This document shows positions 7,301 to 13,211 of a stretch of 13,211 nt of DNA, in pieces. Under the pieces are notes generated by a model. It had not been told where the DNA came from. It worked only from the letters and a program-made list of their open reading frames with translations, and ran no database searches. The translations under genes were made by a program, and so were the position numbers. The first letter of the stretch is position 1; every line of letters starts with the position of its first letter. Source of the stretch: Candidatus Woesearchaeota archaeon (GTDB taxonomy: Archaea > Nanobdellota > Nanobdellia > Woesearchaeales > UBA10200); assembly GCA_018302185.1 (NCBI GenBank), contig JAGVZX010000071.1, positions 1 through 13,211 on the forward strand, written 5' to 3'.

Positions 7301-10266
7301 TGTGCAGCATTTTCTGCATCCAACATAAAACTAATAGTATCGCCTACATCAACATCAGAAGCAAAAGTAGCTAAATTAAGTGTATTCAAACCAGATTCTT
7401 CATTTATGTTCTGAGCAGTAATTGCATTCAATATAGGGGCATCATTTGTGTTTTTAACTTCAATCACTATCTGCTGAGAATTATTCAGCAAACCATCTCC
7501 GCATGTAAAGTTAACTGTATGATTGCCAACATCTGCATTCACCGGTGTCCATGTAAAAGTGCCATCTACTGAATTTATGTTCAGCTCAGACTTGTTTGAA
7601 TAGTAAATGAATGTAATATTATCAACATCTGTGCAATTGACGTCATAATACAACTGGCTATCTTCATCAATAGTTAAATTAACAAGATTCTGCAGGAATG
7701 TTGGCTGATCATTGACTGGAGTAATCGTAACTCTGAATGTCCTTTCTGCAAACAAACCTTCTGAATCAGTTACTCTAACTGTAACATCATTAATACCAGA
7801 AGCATCCTGTTGTGTTGTACAGTCAACAAACTGGTTGCTGTCAATTGCGCAATTTACTATTGCTGCGTTTGTCTGCGACTGAATAGTATATACTAGGCCT
7901 GAATCTGCTGTCTCAACGTCTGCGGCTAAAGCATGCAAATCGAAAACATTGTCTTGCAATCCAGAATCCTCTGCATAAGTCTTGTCTGCTAACACAGCTA
8001 AAGTTGGAGCATCATTAACATTTGCAACATTGATTGTAACAATTCTAGTCACAGAAACAGCATTAGCTGCATCCTTTGCATACACATCACAGCTCGCTGT
8101 GCCATTGAAATTCAATTGTGGAGTAAACTCTAGATTATTTCCGTTTATACTGCAGTCCACTTGAGCAGGAGTCTCTGCATCCAACACAAAGCTAATCGTA
8201 TCTCCAGTATCAACATCGCTTGCAAAAGCAGATAAGTCAAGTGTATTTAATCCAGATTCCTCATTTATGTTCTGCGCAGTAATTGCATTCAACACAGGCG
8301 CATCATTTGTGTTCTTAACTTCAATCACTATCTGTTGTGAATTATTAAGCAACCCATCTCCACAAGTAAAATTAACAGTATGATTGCCAACATCTGCATT
8401 AGCAGGAGTCCATGTGAATGTCCCATCTGCTGAATTAATATTAAACTCAGATTTATTTGCATAATAAATAAGTGTTACATTATCAATATCTGTGCAGTTG
8501 ACATCATAATACAGCTGTGCATCTTCATCAACAGTCAAATTAACGAGATTCTGCAGGAATGTTGGCTGATCATTGACTGGAGTAATCGTAACTCTGAATG
8601 TCCTTTCTGCAAACAAACCTTCTGAATCAGTTACTCTAACGGTAACATCATTAATACCAGAAGCATCCTGTTGTGTTGTACAGTCAACAAACTGGTTGCT
8701 GTCAATTATACAATTAATCATTGAATTATTGCTCTGTGTCTGGATTGCATACGTTAAGCCAGCATCTGCTGTTTCAGCATCTGCTGCAAATCCATATAAG
8801 TCAAATACATTATTATTCAATCCAGAATCTTCTGAATAAATCTTGTCTGCTAGCACAGCTAAAGTTGGTGCACTGTTCGTATGAATGCTAAAATTATTCT
8901 CAACACTAACCCCCAGATTGCTCACATTATCATAACACTTAACTGACCAATTATAGTTGCCATCGCTTAAATTGACTGTAAAGTTCTGAGTAACTCCTGT
9001 AAATATAGTTGTATTTGTCTCATTAGCTGTGCCATTGATAAACAAAGTGCAATTCAGGATATTAGATGCATCTGTCACATTATAATTGAAAGTGACTAAA
9101 GTATTGTTTAACAAGTCATCATCTTCAGGCAATTCTAGCTTTACTACAGGAGTATCATTATCAACCCTAAATACTTGCGTAACAGATGAATTAAAATTAG
9201 GGAAAGTGCTGTTATCATAGCAAGAAACATTCCAGTTGTAGTTTCCTGTTCCTAACGTCAATGAAAAGTTATGTAAAGTATTTCTAGGCACAGAGATGTT
9301 TGTCTGATTAGCAGTGCCATTGATGTATAGAGTGCAGTTAGCTAGGTCATGATGGTCGCTTGCGTTGTACTGCAATAATACGTTTTTGGAGAATAAAGCG
9401 TTGTTTGCCGTCAATAATTCTATGTTTGGCTTGTATTCTTCGTAATTAATTGCCCTAAGGATATCAAGTCTTGGAAATTTTAAGCTAGTTACAACATCGG
9501 TTACATTGACTCCTGTCTTTTTAAGAATAGTTTTTACTTGCGTCTGATTCAAAATAATATTATATTTTTGATAGTAAAAATCTTTTAATAATGCTACTGC
9601 ACCTGCTACATGAGCAGCAGCAAATGATGTACCAGACCCAGCTATTGTTGTTGAGGTACCTCTTTGTAATTGAGTTATGCTATCACCAGGCGCAACCATA
9701 TCCAAATTACTTGCTCTATTTGTAAAACTAGAGATATTATCAATGGGTTGAGAATTTCCTCCACCATCATCAACACTACCAACAGAGATTATATTATCAA
9801 AGCAACCAACATGAGCAGATAAACCTAATATGGACCCAGTATTACCGCTAGGAGCAATTACTGTAATATTTTTATTAATCGCATCTGTAATTGCATTATA
9901 CATTGGATCACCAGAACTAGCATTGCAAAATGATAACTCCGTTTCTATCGTGCTTTCTGCTAAACCTATATACATTACACTAATGTTAAGATTTGTTACA
10001 TTATTCCATAATGTTGCATTGGTACACCATTCTACACCATATGTGACAGATGAAGCATATGCTGTATCAGAAACAGTTACTCTTACTGCCGCTAAATTAG
10101 CGCCTGGAGCTATACCTTTAAAGTTTGGTCCGTTGGCAGATATGATACTTGCAGTTCCTGTCCCATGTCCACTCACAGTATCAAGAGGATTATTATTTGA
10201 ATTAGAATTACAAGTAGCACCATCTTCGCAAAAGTTTACGCCGCCAATTATTTTAGAGTTTGGAAA
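4312..10266 (-). CDS. Main part of the giant S8 protease: catalytic His and Ser, Ig-like domains, tandem surface repeats
   Basis: Frame open from just after an in-frame TGA (10267-10269) to a TAA at 4312. Counting from the GTG at 10176, it shows the subtilase His motif GHGTGTAS (His4), the oxyanion region APSGNTG (Asn112) and the Ser motif GTSFAAAHVAGA (Ser184). The catalytic Asp is upstream of the TGA in the same frame. After the protease come two Ig-like domains (about 250-432) with CTLxINGTANxT and YNWxVxCYD, very rich in N-x-S/T sequons. Then come repeats A-B-C, A-B-C, A-D-E-B-C, A-D-D-D and a cut D. A, C and E look cadherin-like, B resembles putative Ig domains, and D has four Cys. The role is presumably an extracellular protease or adhesin. 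The last residues, after GCDKSD, are out of frame because of an apparent deletion. Confidence 0.88.
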   Translation of the reverse strand, partial: FPNSKIIGGVNFCEDGATCNSNSNNNPLDTVSGHGTGTASIISANGPNFKGIAPGANLAAVRVTVSDTAYASSVTYGVEWCTNATLWNNVTNLNISVMYIGLAESTIETELSFCNASSGDPMYNAITDAINKNITVIAPSGNTGSILGLSAHVGCFDNIISVGSVDDGGGNSQPIDNISSFTNRASNLDMVAPGDSITQLQRGTSTTIAGSGTSFAAAHVAGAVALLKDFYYQKYNIILNQTQVKTILKKTGVNVTDVVTSLKFPRLDILRAINYEEYKPNIELLTANNALFSKNVLLQYNASDHHDLANCTLYINGTANQTNISVPRNTLHNFSLTLGTGNYNWNVSCYDNSTFPNFNSSVTQVFRVDNDTPVVKLELPEDDDLLNNTLVTFNYNVTDASNILNCTLFINGTANETNTTIFTGVTQNFTVNLSDGNYNWSVKCYDNVSNLGVSVENNFSIHTNSAPTLAVLADKIYSEDSGLNNNVFDLYGFAADAETADAGLTYAIQTQSNNSMINCIIDSNQFVDCTTQQDASGINDVTVRVTDSEGLFAERTFRVTITPVNDQPTFLQNLVNLTVDEDAQLYYDVNCTDIDNVTLIYYANKSEFNINSADGTFTWTPANADVGNHTVNFTCGDGLLNNSQQIVIEVKNTNDAPVLNAITAQNINEESGLNTLDLSAFASDVDTGDTISFVLDAETPAQVDCSINGNNLEFTPQLNFNGTASCDVYAKDAANAVSVTRIVTINVANVNDAPTLAVLADKTYAEDSGLQDNVFDLHALAADVETADSGLVYTIQSQTNAAIVNCAIDSNQFVDCTTQQDASGINDVTVRVTDSEGLFAERTFRVTITPVNDQPTFLQNLVNLTIDEDSQLYYDVNCTDVDNITFIYYSNKSELNINSVDGTFTWTPVNADVGNHTVNFTCGDGLLNNSQQIVIEVKNTNDAPILNAITAQNINEESGLNTLNLATFASDVDVGDTISFMLDAENAAQVDCNINGNNLEFTPQLNFNGTASCDVHAKDAANAVSVTRTVTINVANVNDAPTLAVLADKTYLEDSGLQDNIFDLHALAADVETADAELTYAVQAQSNNSMVNCVIDSNQFVDCITQQDVSGINDVTVRVTDPQNANAERTFRVTITAVNDVPTVTSASLLPAVSNTSTIITCTGNGAADIDGDTLTHAYRFNDSAGTLQAFGASNTFDCATAGCDKGDTITCDYKVNDGIVDSNIVTSTGLAIDNAAPTMAAISGQTTNEDTQANFDLSTVTNDIDGDALTYTIVAENVVQVDCNIAANTLQMLPAQDYFGAASCDVRANDVTVNSNTQTVSIIVNAVNDQPTFLQNLANLSVDEDAQLYYDFNCTDVDNVTLIYYANKSELNINSADGKFTWTPANADVGNHTVNFTCGDGLLNNSQQIVIEVKNVNDAPVLNAITAQNINEESGLNTLNLATFASDVDTNDVISYVLDAENAAQVDCSINGNNLEFTPQLNFNGTASCDVHAKDSANAVSVTRTVTINVANVNDDPTLAVLADKTYAEDSGLQDNIFDLHALAADVETADAELTYAVQAQSNNSMVNCIIDSNQFVDCITQQNASGINDVTVRVTDPQTAFAERTFRVTITPANDVPTVISASVLPATPKTNDVITCTGNGAADIDGDTLANKYQFEDTGVVLQAFGASNTLDCSAVNGCDKNDAITCKYKVNDGTVDSNVATSSSVTVQNTASTIASASLTPAAPNTNSVLTCTANTVNDVDTDTVTLSYQFEDGQGVLQSFSASATLDCGVVAGCDNGDTVVCKAKGNDGTADSNIPLSTGVLVGNSPPTVTSASLAPAAPKTNDVLTCTGNGANDPDGQILTHSYQFKSDGTIIQAFSATNTLDCGAVTNCDKADSITCEYKVNDGTFDSNVVASTGIAITNTAPTVTLTTLTPGSANTNTVFTCAGSGSNDVDGDTLTTQYQFKDSNGVLQAFSAANSFDCATTGCDKSDLRQLQAQA
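6850..8871 (-). repeat. Tandem 861-bp A-B-C modules within the protease gene
   Basis: Three copies of the type A repeat begin (on the minus strand) at 8871, 8010 and 7149, exactly 861 bp or 287 codons apart. The first two are complete A-B-C modules of about 101, 89 and 97 residues. The third keeps only A before switching to a type D repeat. Within the first two modules, 8547-8707 and 7686-7846 match at 160 of 161 bases, including synonymous positions. This indicates recent duplication or gene conversion. Confidence 0.85.
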
Positions 10267-11019
10267 TCAAGCACCAGGAAATTCAGTATGTTCATAATCT
10301 ACACCGCTATCTATGTGACAAATATTTTGATTAGTGCCATTAACTGTAACACCTAAAACTTGCAAATTAGTAACTTTATCAGCATTAACTTGTGGAAAAC
10401 TTTCCGTATCTAACACTGCAGCAGTCTTCATTAATCTATCTATTGTAAGCTGATTTATTAAAATATTACCTTGCAACTTCCCCAAACTCTCATTATTGAT
10501 CATCCCTGCAAACCATTTATCGCTTTCAACTCTCAATTCAAATTCTTCAAGCATTAAACTAGAGATAACATCATCCTTAAACTCAGGCTCTTTCAAAGTA
10601 ACAATTACTCTGACATCCTTGCTTTTATTTACAACCTGCTTGGCAACTTCTGAAGTGACAACCGGAGCAGAAAGATCAACTTTTCTCTTTGTCTTAGAAA
10701 CATGCTTTTTTACAGCTTCACGAACAGGTTCGTCCAGCAACTCAACTTTTGCTAGGTATGCAGAATCAACTTTATCTTCTTGCTTGACTGTTTCCTGTAC
10801 TTCATCTTGATTTTGTTTTGTACTTTCTTGCTCAACATCAAAACTAACTGGCTGAATATTTGCTGAATTGCCATTAAAAGAATTATCTGCTGATTGAACA
10901 TCATCACTAACACTCTCATAACTACTTAAATCACTAACAATCAGTCCAATCAACCCTAAGCTTACAGCTAGCAAACACCCTAAGATTGCTATAAGCAGGG
11001 TAGTTTTGCCTTTATTCAA
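10267..11019 (-). CDS. N-terminal part of the giant S8 protease: anchor, propeptide and catalytic Asp (ends at in-frame TGA)
   Basis: The 250 codons encode a hydrophobic signal or anchor at residues 7-29, an acidic Q/E/K-rich linker (30-130), a propeptide-like region (about 135-215, starting VRVIVTLKEP as in inhibitor-I9-type prodomains), and the subtilase Asp motif CHIDSGVDYEHTEF with Asp237. The frame then stops at TGA (10267-10269). The same frame continues beyond it with FPNSKIIGGVNFC and the catalytic His, so this is the front of one gene and not a separate protein. On its own the product would lack His and Ser and be inactive. The start is TTG at 11017-11019: an in-frame TAA lies just upstream and the next ATG is past the anchor. 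No clear Shine-Dalgarno sequence is seen. Confidence 0.85.
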   Translation of the reverse strand: MNKGKTTLLIAILGCLLAVSLGLIGLIVSDLSSYESVSDDVQSADNSFNGNSANIQPVSFDVEQESTKQNQDEVQETVKQEDKVDSAYLAKVELLDEPVREAVKKHVSKTKRKVDLSAPVVTSEVAKQVVNKSKDVRVIVTLKEPEFKDDVISSLMLEEFELRVESDKWFAGMINNESLGKLQGNILINQLTIDRLMKTAAVLDTESFPQVNADKVTNLQVLGVTVNGTNQNICHIDSGVDYEHTEFPGA

Positions 11020-11059
11020 AAGTTGTTAGCCTATTTAAACCTTTTGCTTTATTTACCAC

Positions 11060-11197
11060 TTAAAAGTTACTTATAAAAGAAGCCATTTCCACAGAGAGAT
11101 AAACTTTATTTTTTATCTTTTCTTCTGCCTTGTAACCTTCAGTTAAAACCGTTAAATTGTTGCATTGTAGACATGTAAGTTCAAGATACCTACACAT
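11060..11197 (-). CDS. Small CxxC protein, 45 residues, probably leaderless
   Basis: An ATG frame of 45 residues (MCRYLELTCLQC at the start, ending MASFISNF) fills most of the gap between two larger genes. It has Cys2 and a C-x-x-C pair (Cys9, Cys12), then a charged, helix-prone tail. A strong TATA box (TTATATAA, 11216-11223) is centred 22-23 bases upstream of the ATG, about right for a leaderless archaeal mRNA. The CxxC could bind zinc or be redox active, but one pair is not enough to name a family. The alternative is that it is chance and the TATA box drives the protease gene with a long leader. Moderate to low confidence. Confidence 0.42.
   Translation of the reverse strand: MCRYLELTCLQCNNLTVLTEGYKAEEKIKNKVYLSVEMASFISNF
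11071..11078 (-). promoter_or_regulatory. Candidate TATA box for the S8 protease gene
   Basis: The minus strand reads TTTTATAA here. A start about 26 bases downstream, near 11048, would give a leader of about 29 bases before the TTG start. It lies inside the end of the putative 45-residue frame, so it competes with the TATA box at 11216-11223 as the source of protease transcripts. Confidence 0.3.
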
Positions 11198-11215
11198 TTT
11201 CCGCAGTTATAGAAT

Positions 11216-11223
11216 TTATATAA
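11216..11223 (-). promoter_or_regulatory. TATA box for the small CxxC protein and possibly the protease operon
   Basis: The minus strand reads CTTATATAAATT just after the stop codon of the 269-residue gene. It is the clearest TATA-like element on the minus strand in this window. The predicted start falls at the ATG of the small frame. Confidence 0.45.
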
Positions 11224-11225
11224 GA

Positions 11226-12035
11226 TTAGTTTACAATAACCCTATATCCACCCTTGTCTATCCATAGAGAATCAAAAAATCTCGCTCCTGAACGCGTCAT
11301 AATTCTTGTTCTGAGCGCTCGATATGGCAATCCTGCTGGATTTATTTCTCTGCCCAATGCTTCACAGCTTTTATCTATAGCATCCTTTTCTTCAGGAGTT
11401 AGCTTTCTTCCTAAATTCTGCACGCAATAATTTCTGTAAAATTCTGCAAGATTTGCTGCATCGCCTTGAGGCAAGGCTTCAACTTCTATAACTTCAAACG
11501 GCTCATTGATCAATGATAATCTGCTTTCCAACAATCCCTGCCCAGGCAATTGCTTTGCCTCAATCCTTCTATGATACTGCGCTGCAATATCATCCAGTAT
11601 CTGTTTTGTAAATGGGCCCTGAGATTCATGAGAAAATTCGCTCAATTGTGTAAAATAGCCTCTTGCATAATCAATCAATCCTGCTATTGCTTGGCTTTGA
11701 TATTCTGGAATTGGTGGCATCTGCGGTGGTGGTGAAGATGTTGGTGGAGAAGGAGGAACAGGAAGAATTGCTTGTACACTAGTTGCATCATCGCTTTTTA
11801 TAGGAGGGGGAGGATTTTCAGCAGATCTAGAGACATGAATATCTGAGCTCTGATAATGCACAGATAATGATTGATTATAATCCCAAGCTGCCTTGATTCC
11901 CGCTATGGCTGTTACAGATATAATAAAGATAGGAGCAGCTAGAGAGATGGTTCTGCCTCGCCTACGGCTAGGTTTAGCTAGGTATGCATTGCCACTGTTT
12001 TCTCTTGCTTCCTGTGCTGCGATATCATCTAGCAT
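11226..12035 (-). CDS. Single-pass membrane protein with proline-rich linker, function unknown
   Basis: The 269 residues comprise a short cytoplasmic-type N-terminus with a basic patch (KPSRRRGR, 21-28), one membrane segment (about 31-48), a proline-rich spacer (75-110, including PVPPSPPTSSPPPQ), and a C-terminal domain of about 155 residues ending SLWIDKGGYRVIVN. The basic patch before the membrane segment predicts the C-terminal domain outside. The heptapeptide LDDIAAQ occurs at residues 2-8 and again at 147-153. The ATG start is fixed by an in-frame TGA three codons upstream. I do not recognise the C-terminal domain. Its last residues resemble the end of the neighbouring upstream gene product (LWFEKDGRLYVVK), so the two may share a terminal module. 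Confidence 0.82.
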   Translation of the reverse strand: MLDDIAAQEARENSGNAYLAKPSRRRGRTISLAAPIFIISVTAIAGIKAAWDYNQSLSVHYQSSDIHVSRSAENPPPPIKSDDATSVQAILPVPPSPPTSSPPPQMPPIPEYQSQAIAGLIDYARGYFTQLSEFSHESQGPFTKQILDDIAAQYHRRIEAKQLPGQGLLESRLSLINEPFEVIEVEALPQGDAANLAEFYRNYCVQNLGRKLTPEEKDAIDKSCEALGREINPAGLPYRALRTRIMTRSGARFFDSLWIDKGGYRVIVN

Positions 12036-12170
12036 TTGCCATCATTCCTGCTTTAGATAAAATTTATTCATTTGTATGCAATTTCTGCTATTTGTTGTTA
12101 GCAGTTTATACAAGCCATTATCACAAAATGATTTAAAACCCTCTTTTTATAAAATAAATTATCTTTTTTT
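12036..12170. other. Intergenic stretch with TATA-like element and small inverted repeat
   Basis: It is AT-rich and contains a minus-strand TATA-like TATAAACT (12103-12110) suitable for the 269-residue gene. It also has an inverted repeat, CTGCTA (12085-12090) and TAGCAG (12099-12104), with an 8-base spacer. The inverted repeat overlaps the expected promoter and start region, so it could be an operator or a leader hairpin. No small gene is seen. Confidence 0.35.
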
Positions 12171-13211
12171 CTATTTAACAACATATAGTCTGCCATCTTT
12201 TTCAAACCACAATGCGAGGCATGGCACTTGATTTCTTTGAGCTTCACCTAAATGCCTAAATCTCAGCCCTTCACTTGTTCTAAAGACTTCGACTGGTTGT
12301 TTAAAAACCTGCAATTCCGTAGATACAATATAGTAAGCAGCAGCAGTAGGTAGAGGAGTTAATGTTGCTATAGTCTGCTCATTTCCTGATTGTATAAAAA
12401 ATTCAAAATATTCTTGAGGAGAATCATTTCCAAAATAAGTTGGATCAATAATATCTAATCCGTTAAAATCCTTAGCCAATATTCTTTTTGCAACTTGTGC
12501 TGTAGCTTGATTAAATGCTGCCTCATTAAATGCACCATCAGGCTTAAAAGATTCTTTATAGGATTCAGATGCCATAATCCTAACTAATCTTGCTATATTC
12601 TCTTCAGATATTTGATTTGCAAGCTCACCCTTGCTTCTTGCACGCATCATTATCCTTGGCTCACTTATACGCTCAACATATGTTCTTTCAACAGGATTGG
12701 ATTTTTCAGTTGCGCTTGTCACCAGACCGATACCTGAAGTTCCAAATGAATAGGAATGAGATATGCCTTCTGGATGTATAATGCTTTTCAGAAAATATTC
12801 CATCCCATTAAAATACATTTGTGCATTAAGAGGCAGCCTATTTTTTGGAGCAAAACTTCCTACAGGTAGTATTAAACCTGAATCAAGTGCAACTTGAACT
12901 AAAAAATCATTATTTCCAGCTGCCAAACCGATTTCATGATCTTTTAAATAGATTATCTTCCCATATTCTCTTTGTCTGCTTATTATGATTTGGCCTTTTG
13001 CAACATCTATAAAATGAGCATATGGAAAATTCTCAGGCCAGAAATGTCTATCAATTGATGATTGTATCTCAGAAGTAAGAGCTTGAGGATTCTGTGATGC
13101 AACTGATTGCACAGTATCCCATAATTGCTGGCATGCTATAGAGACGTCATTAGTTACTCCAGGAATATTTTGTTGAGAAGTTGTGCTTGGCTGTTGTCCG
13201 TTGCCGGAAAC
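12171..13211 (-). CDS. Unrecognised protein, C-terminal 346 residues (runs off the right edge)
   Basis: The frame is open from the window edge to a TAG at 12171. A GTG at 13110-13112 could be taken for a start, but 33 further in-frame codons without a stop lie upstream (VSGNGQQPSTTSQQNIPG...), so the true start is probably outside. The visible part begins with a Ser/Thr/Gln/Gly-rich linker and continues as a soluble domain with two Cys. No membrane segment is visible; an N-terminal anchor may lie outside the window, as in its neighbours. It ends CLALWFEKDGRLYVVK, similar to the end of the next gene. No family recognised. Its placement suggests an envelope-associated role, but that is inference. 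Confidence 0.8.
   Translation of the reverse strand, partial: VSGNGQQPSTTSQQNIPGVTNDVSIACQQLWDTVQSVASQNPQALTSEIQSSIDRHFWPENFPYAHFIDVAKGQIIISRQREYGKIIYLKDHEIGLAAGNNDFLVQVALDSGLILPVGSFAPKNRLPLNAQMYFNGMEYFLKSIIHPEGISHSYSFGTSGIGLVTSATEKSNPVERTYVERISEPRIMMRARSKGELANQISEENIARLVRIMASESYKESFKPDGAFNEAAFNQATAQVAKRILAKDFNGLDIIDPTYFGNDSPQEYFEFFIQSGNEQTIATLTPLPTAAAYYIVSTELQVFKQPVEVFRTSEGLRFRHLGEAQRNQVPCLALWFEKDGRLYVVK

Noticed and set aside
6850..8871. CRISPR array or satellite-like noncoding repeat
   Set aside because: The long regular repeats are coding, in frame, and belong to 287-residue protein modules; there are no short direct repeats with unique spacers.
2637..9000. Many plus-strand reading frames of 60-205 codons opposite the giant gene
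   Set aside because: They are mirror frames of the repeat-coding minus strand. They recur with the same period as the repeats and have no start signals.
10267..10269. Genome-wide UGA recoding (Trp or Gly code)
   Set aside because: TGA occurs once in about 2,900 codons of a gene with many Gly and several TGG Trp codons. A recoded AT-rich genome should use it often.

Overview
The window looks archaeal, most likely from an AT-rich DPANN genome of the Woesearchaeota/Pacearchaeota type. This is inferred from TATA-box promoters close to start codons, a partial gene with the AbrB-like N-terminus seen on archaeal PhoU-type regulators, and a giant N-anchored subtilisin-like protease carrying Ig-like and cadherin-like surface repeats rich in N-glycosylation sequons. 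Every protein gene I can support lies on the minus strand. The left 1.1 kb instead holds what appears to be a large plus-strand RNA.

Left region (1-1248): the first 50 bases are the start of a minus-strand AbrB/PhoU-like gene. Divergent from it, a TATA box at 149-157 would start a plus-strand transcript near 179. From there to about 1107 no convincing protein is encoded, but perfect or nearly perfect stems are dense. Several carry GNRA or UUCG tetraloops on the plus strand, and others are long-range. The region ends in two tandem hairpins with covarying stems and a nearly constant 16-nt loop, followed by a T-run. I read this as a roughly 0.9-kb structured noncoding RNA of a class I do not recognise. 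It is the most interesting item in the window.

Middle region (1249-11019): a giant secreted or anchored S8 protease of about 2,900 residues and, one base downstream, a 338-aa membrane-anchored protein of unknown function. The protease order is N-terminal anchor, propeptide, S8 catalytic domain, two Ig-like domains, about 22 tandem extracellular repeats of five kinds, and a CARDB-like C-terminus. Its reading frame is interrupted twice. A single in-frame TGA separates the catalytic Asp from the catalytic His, and a probable deletion of about 85 bp inside one repeat shifts the frame.

Right region (11060-13211): a probable 45-aa CxxC protein with a well-placed TATA box, a 269-aa single-pass membrane protein with a proline-rich linker, and the C-terminal 346 residues of another unrecognised protein that runs off the window. 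The last two end in a similar LWxxKxG motif. Together with the protease and the 338-aa protein, this looks like a cluster for the cell envelope or cell surface.
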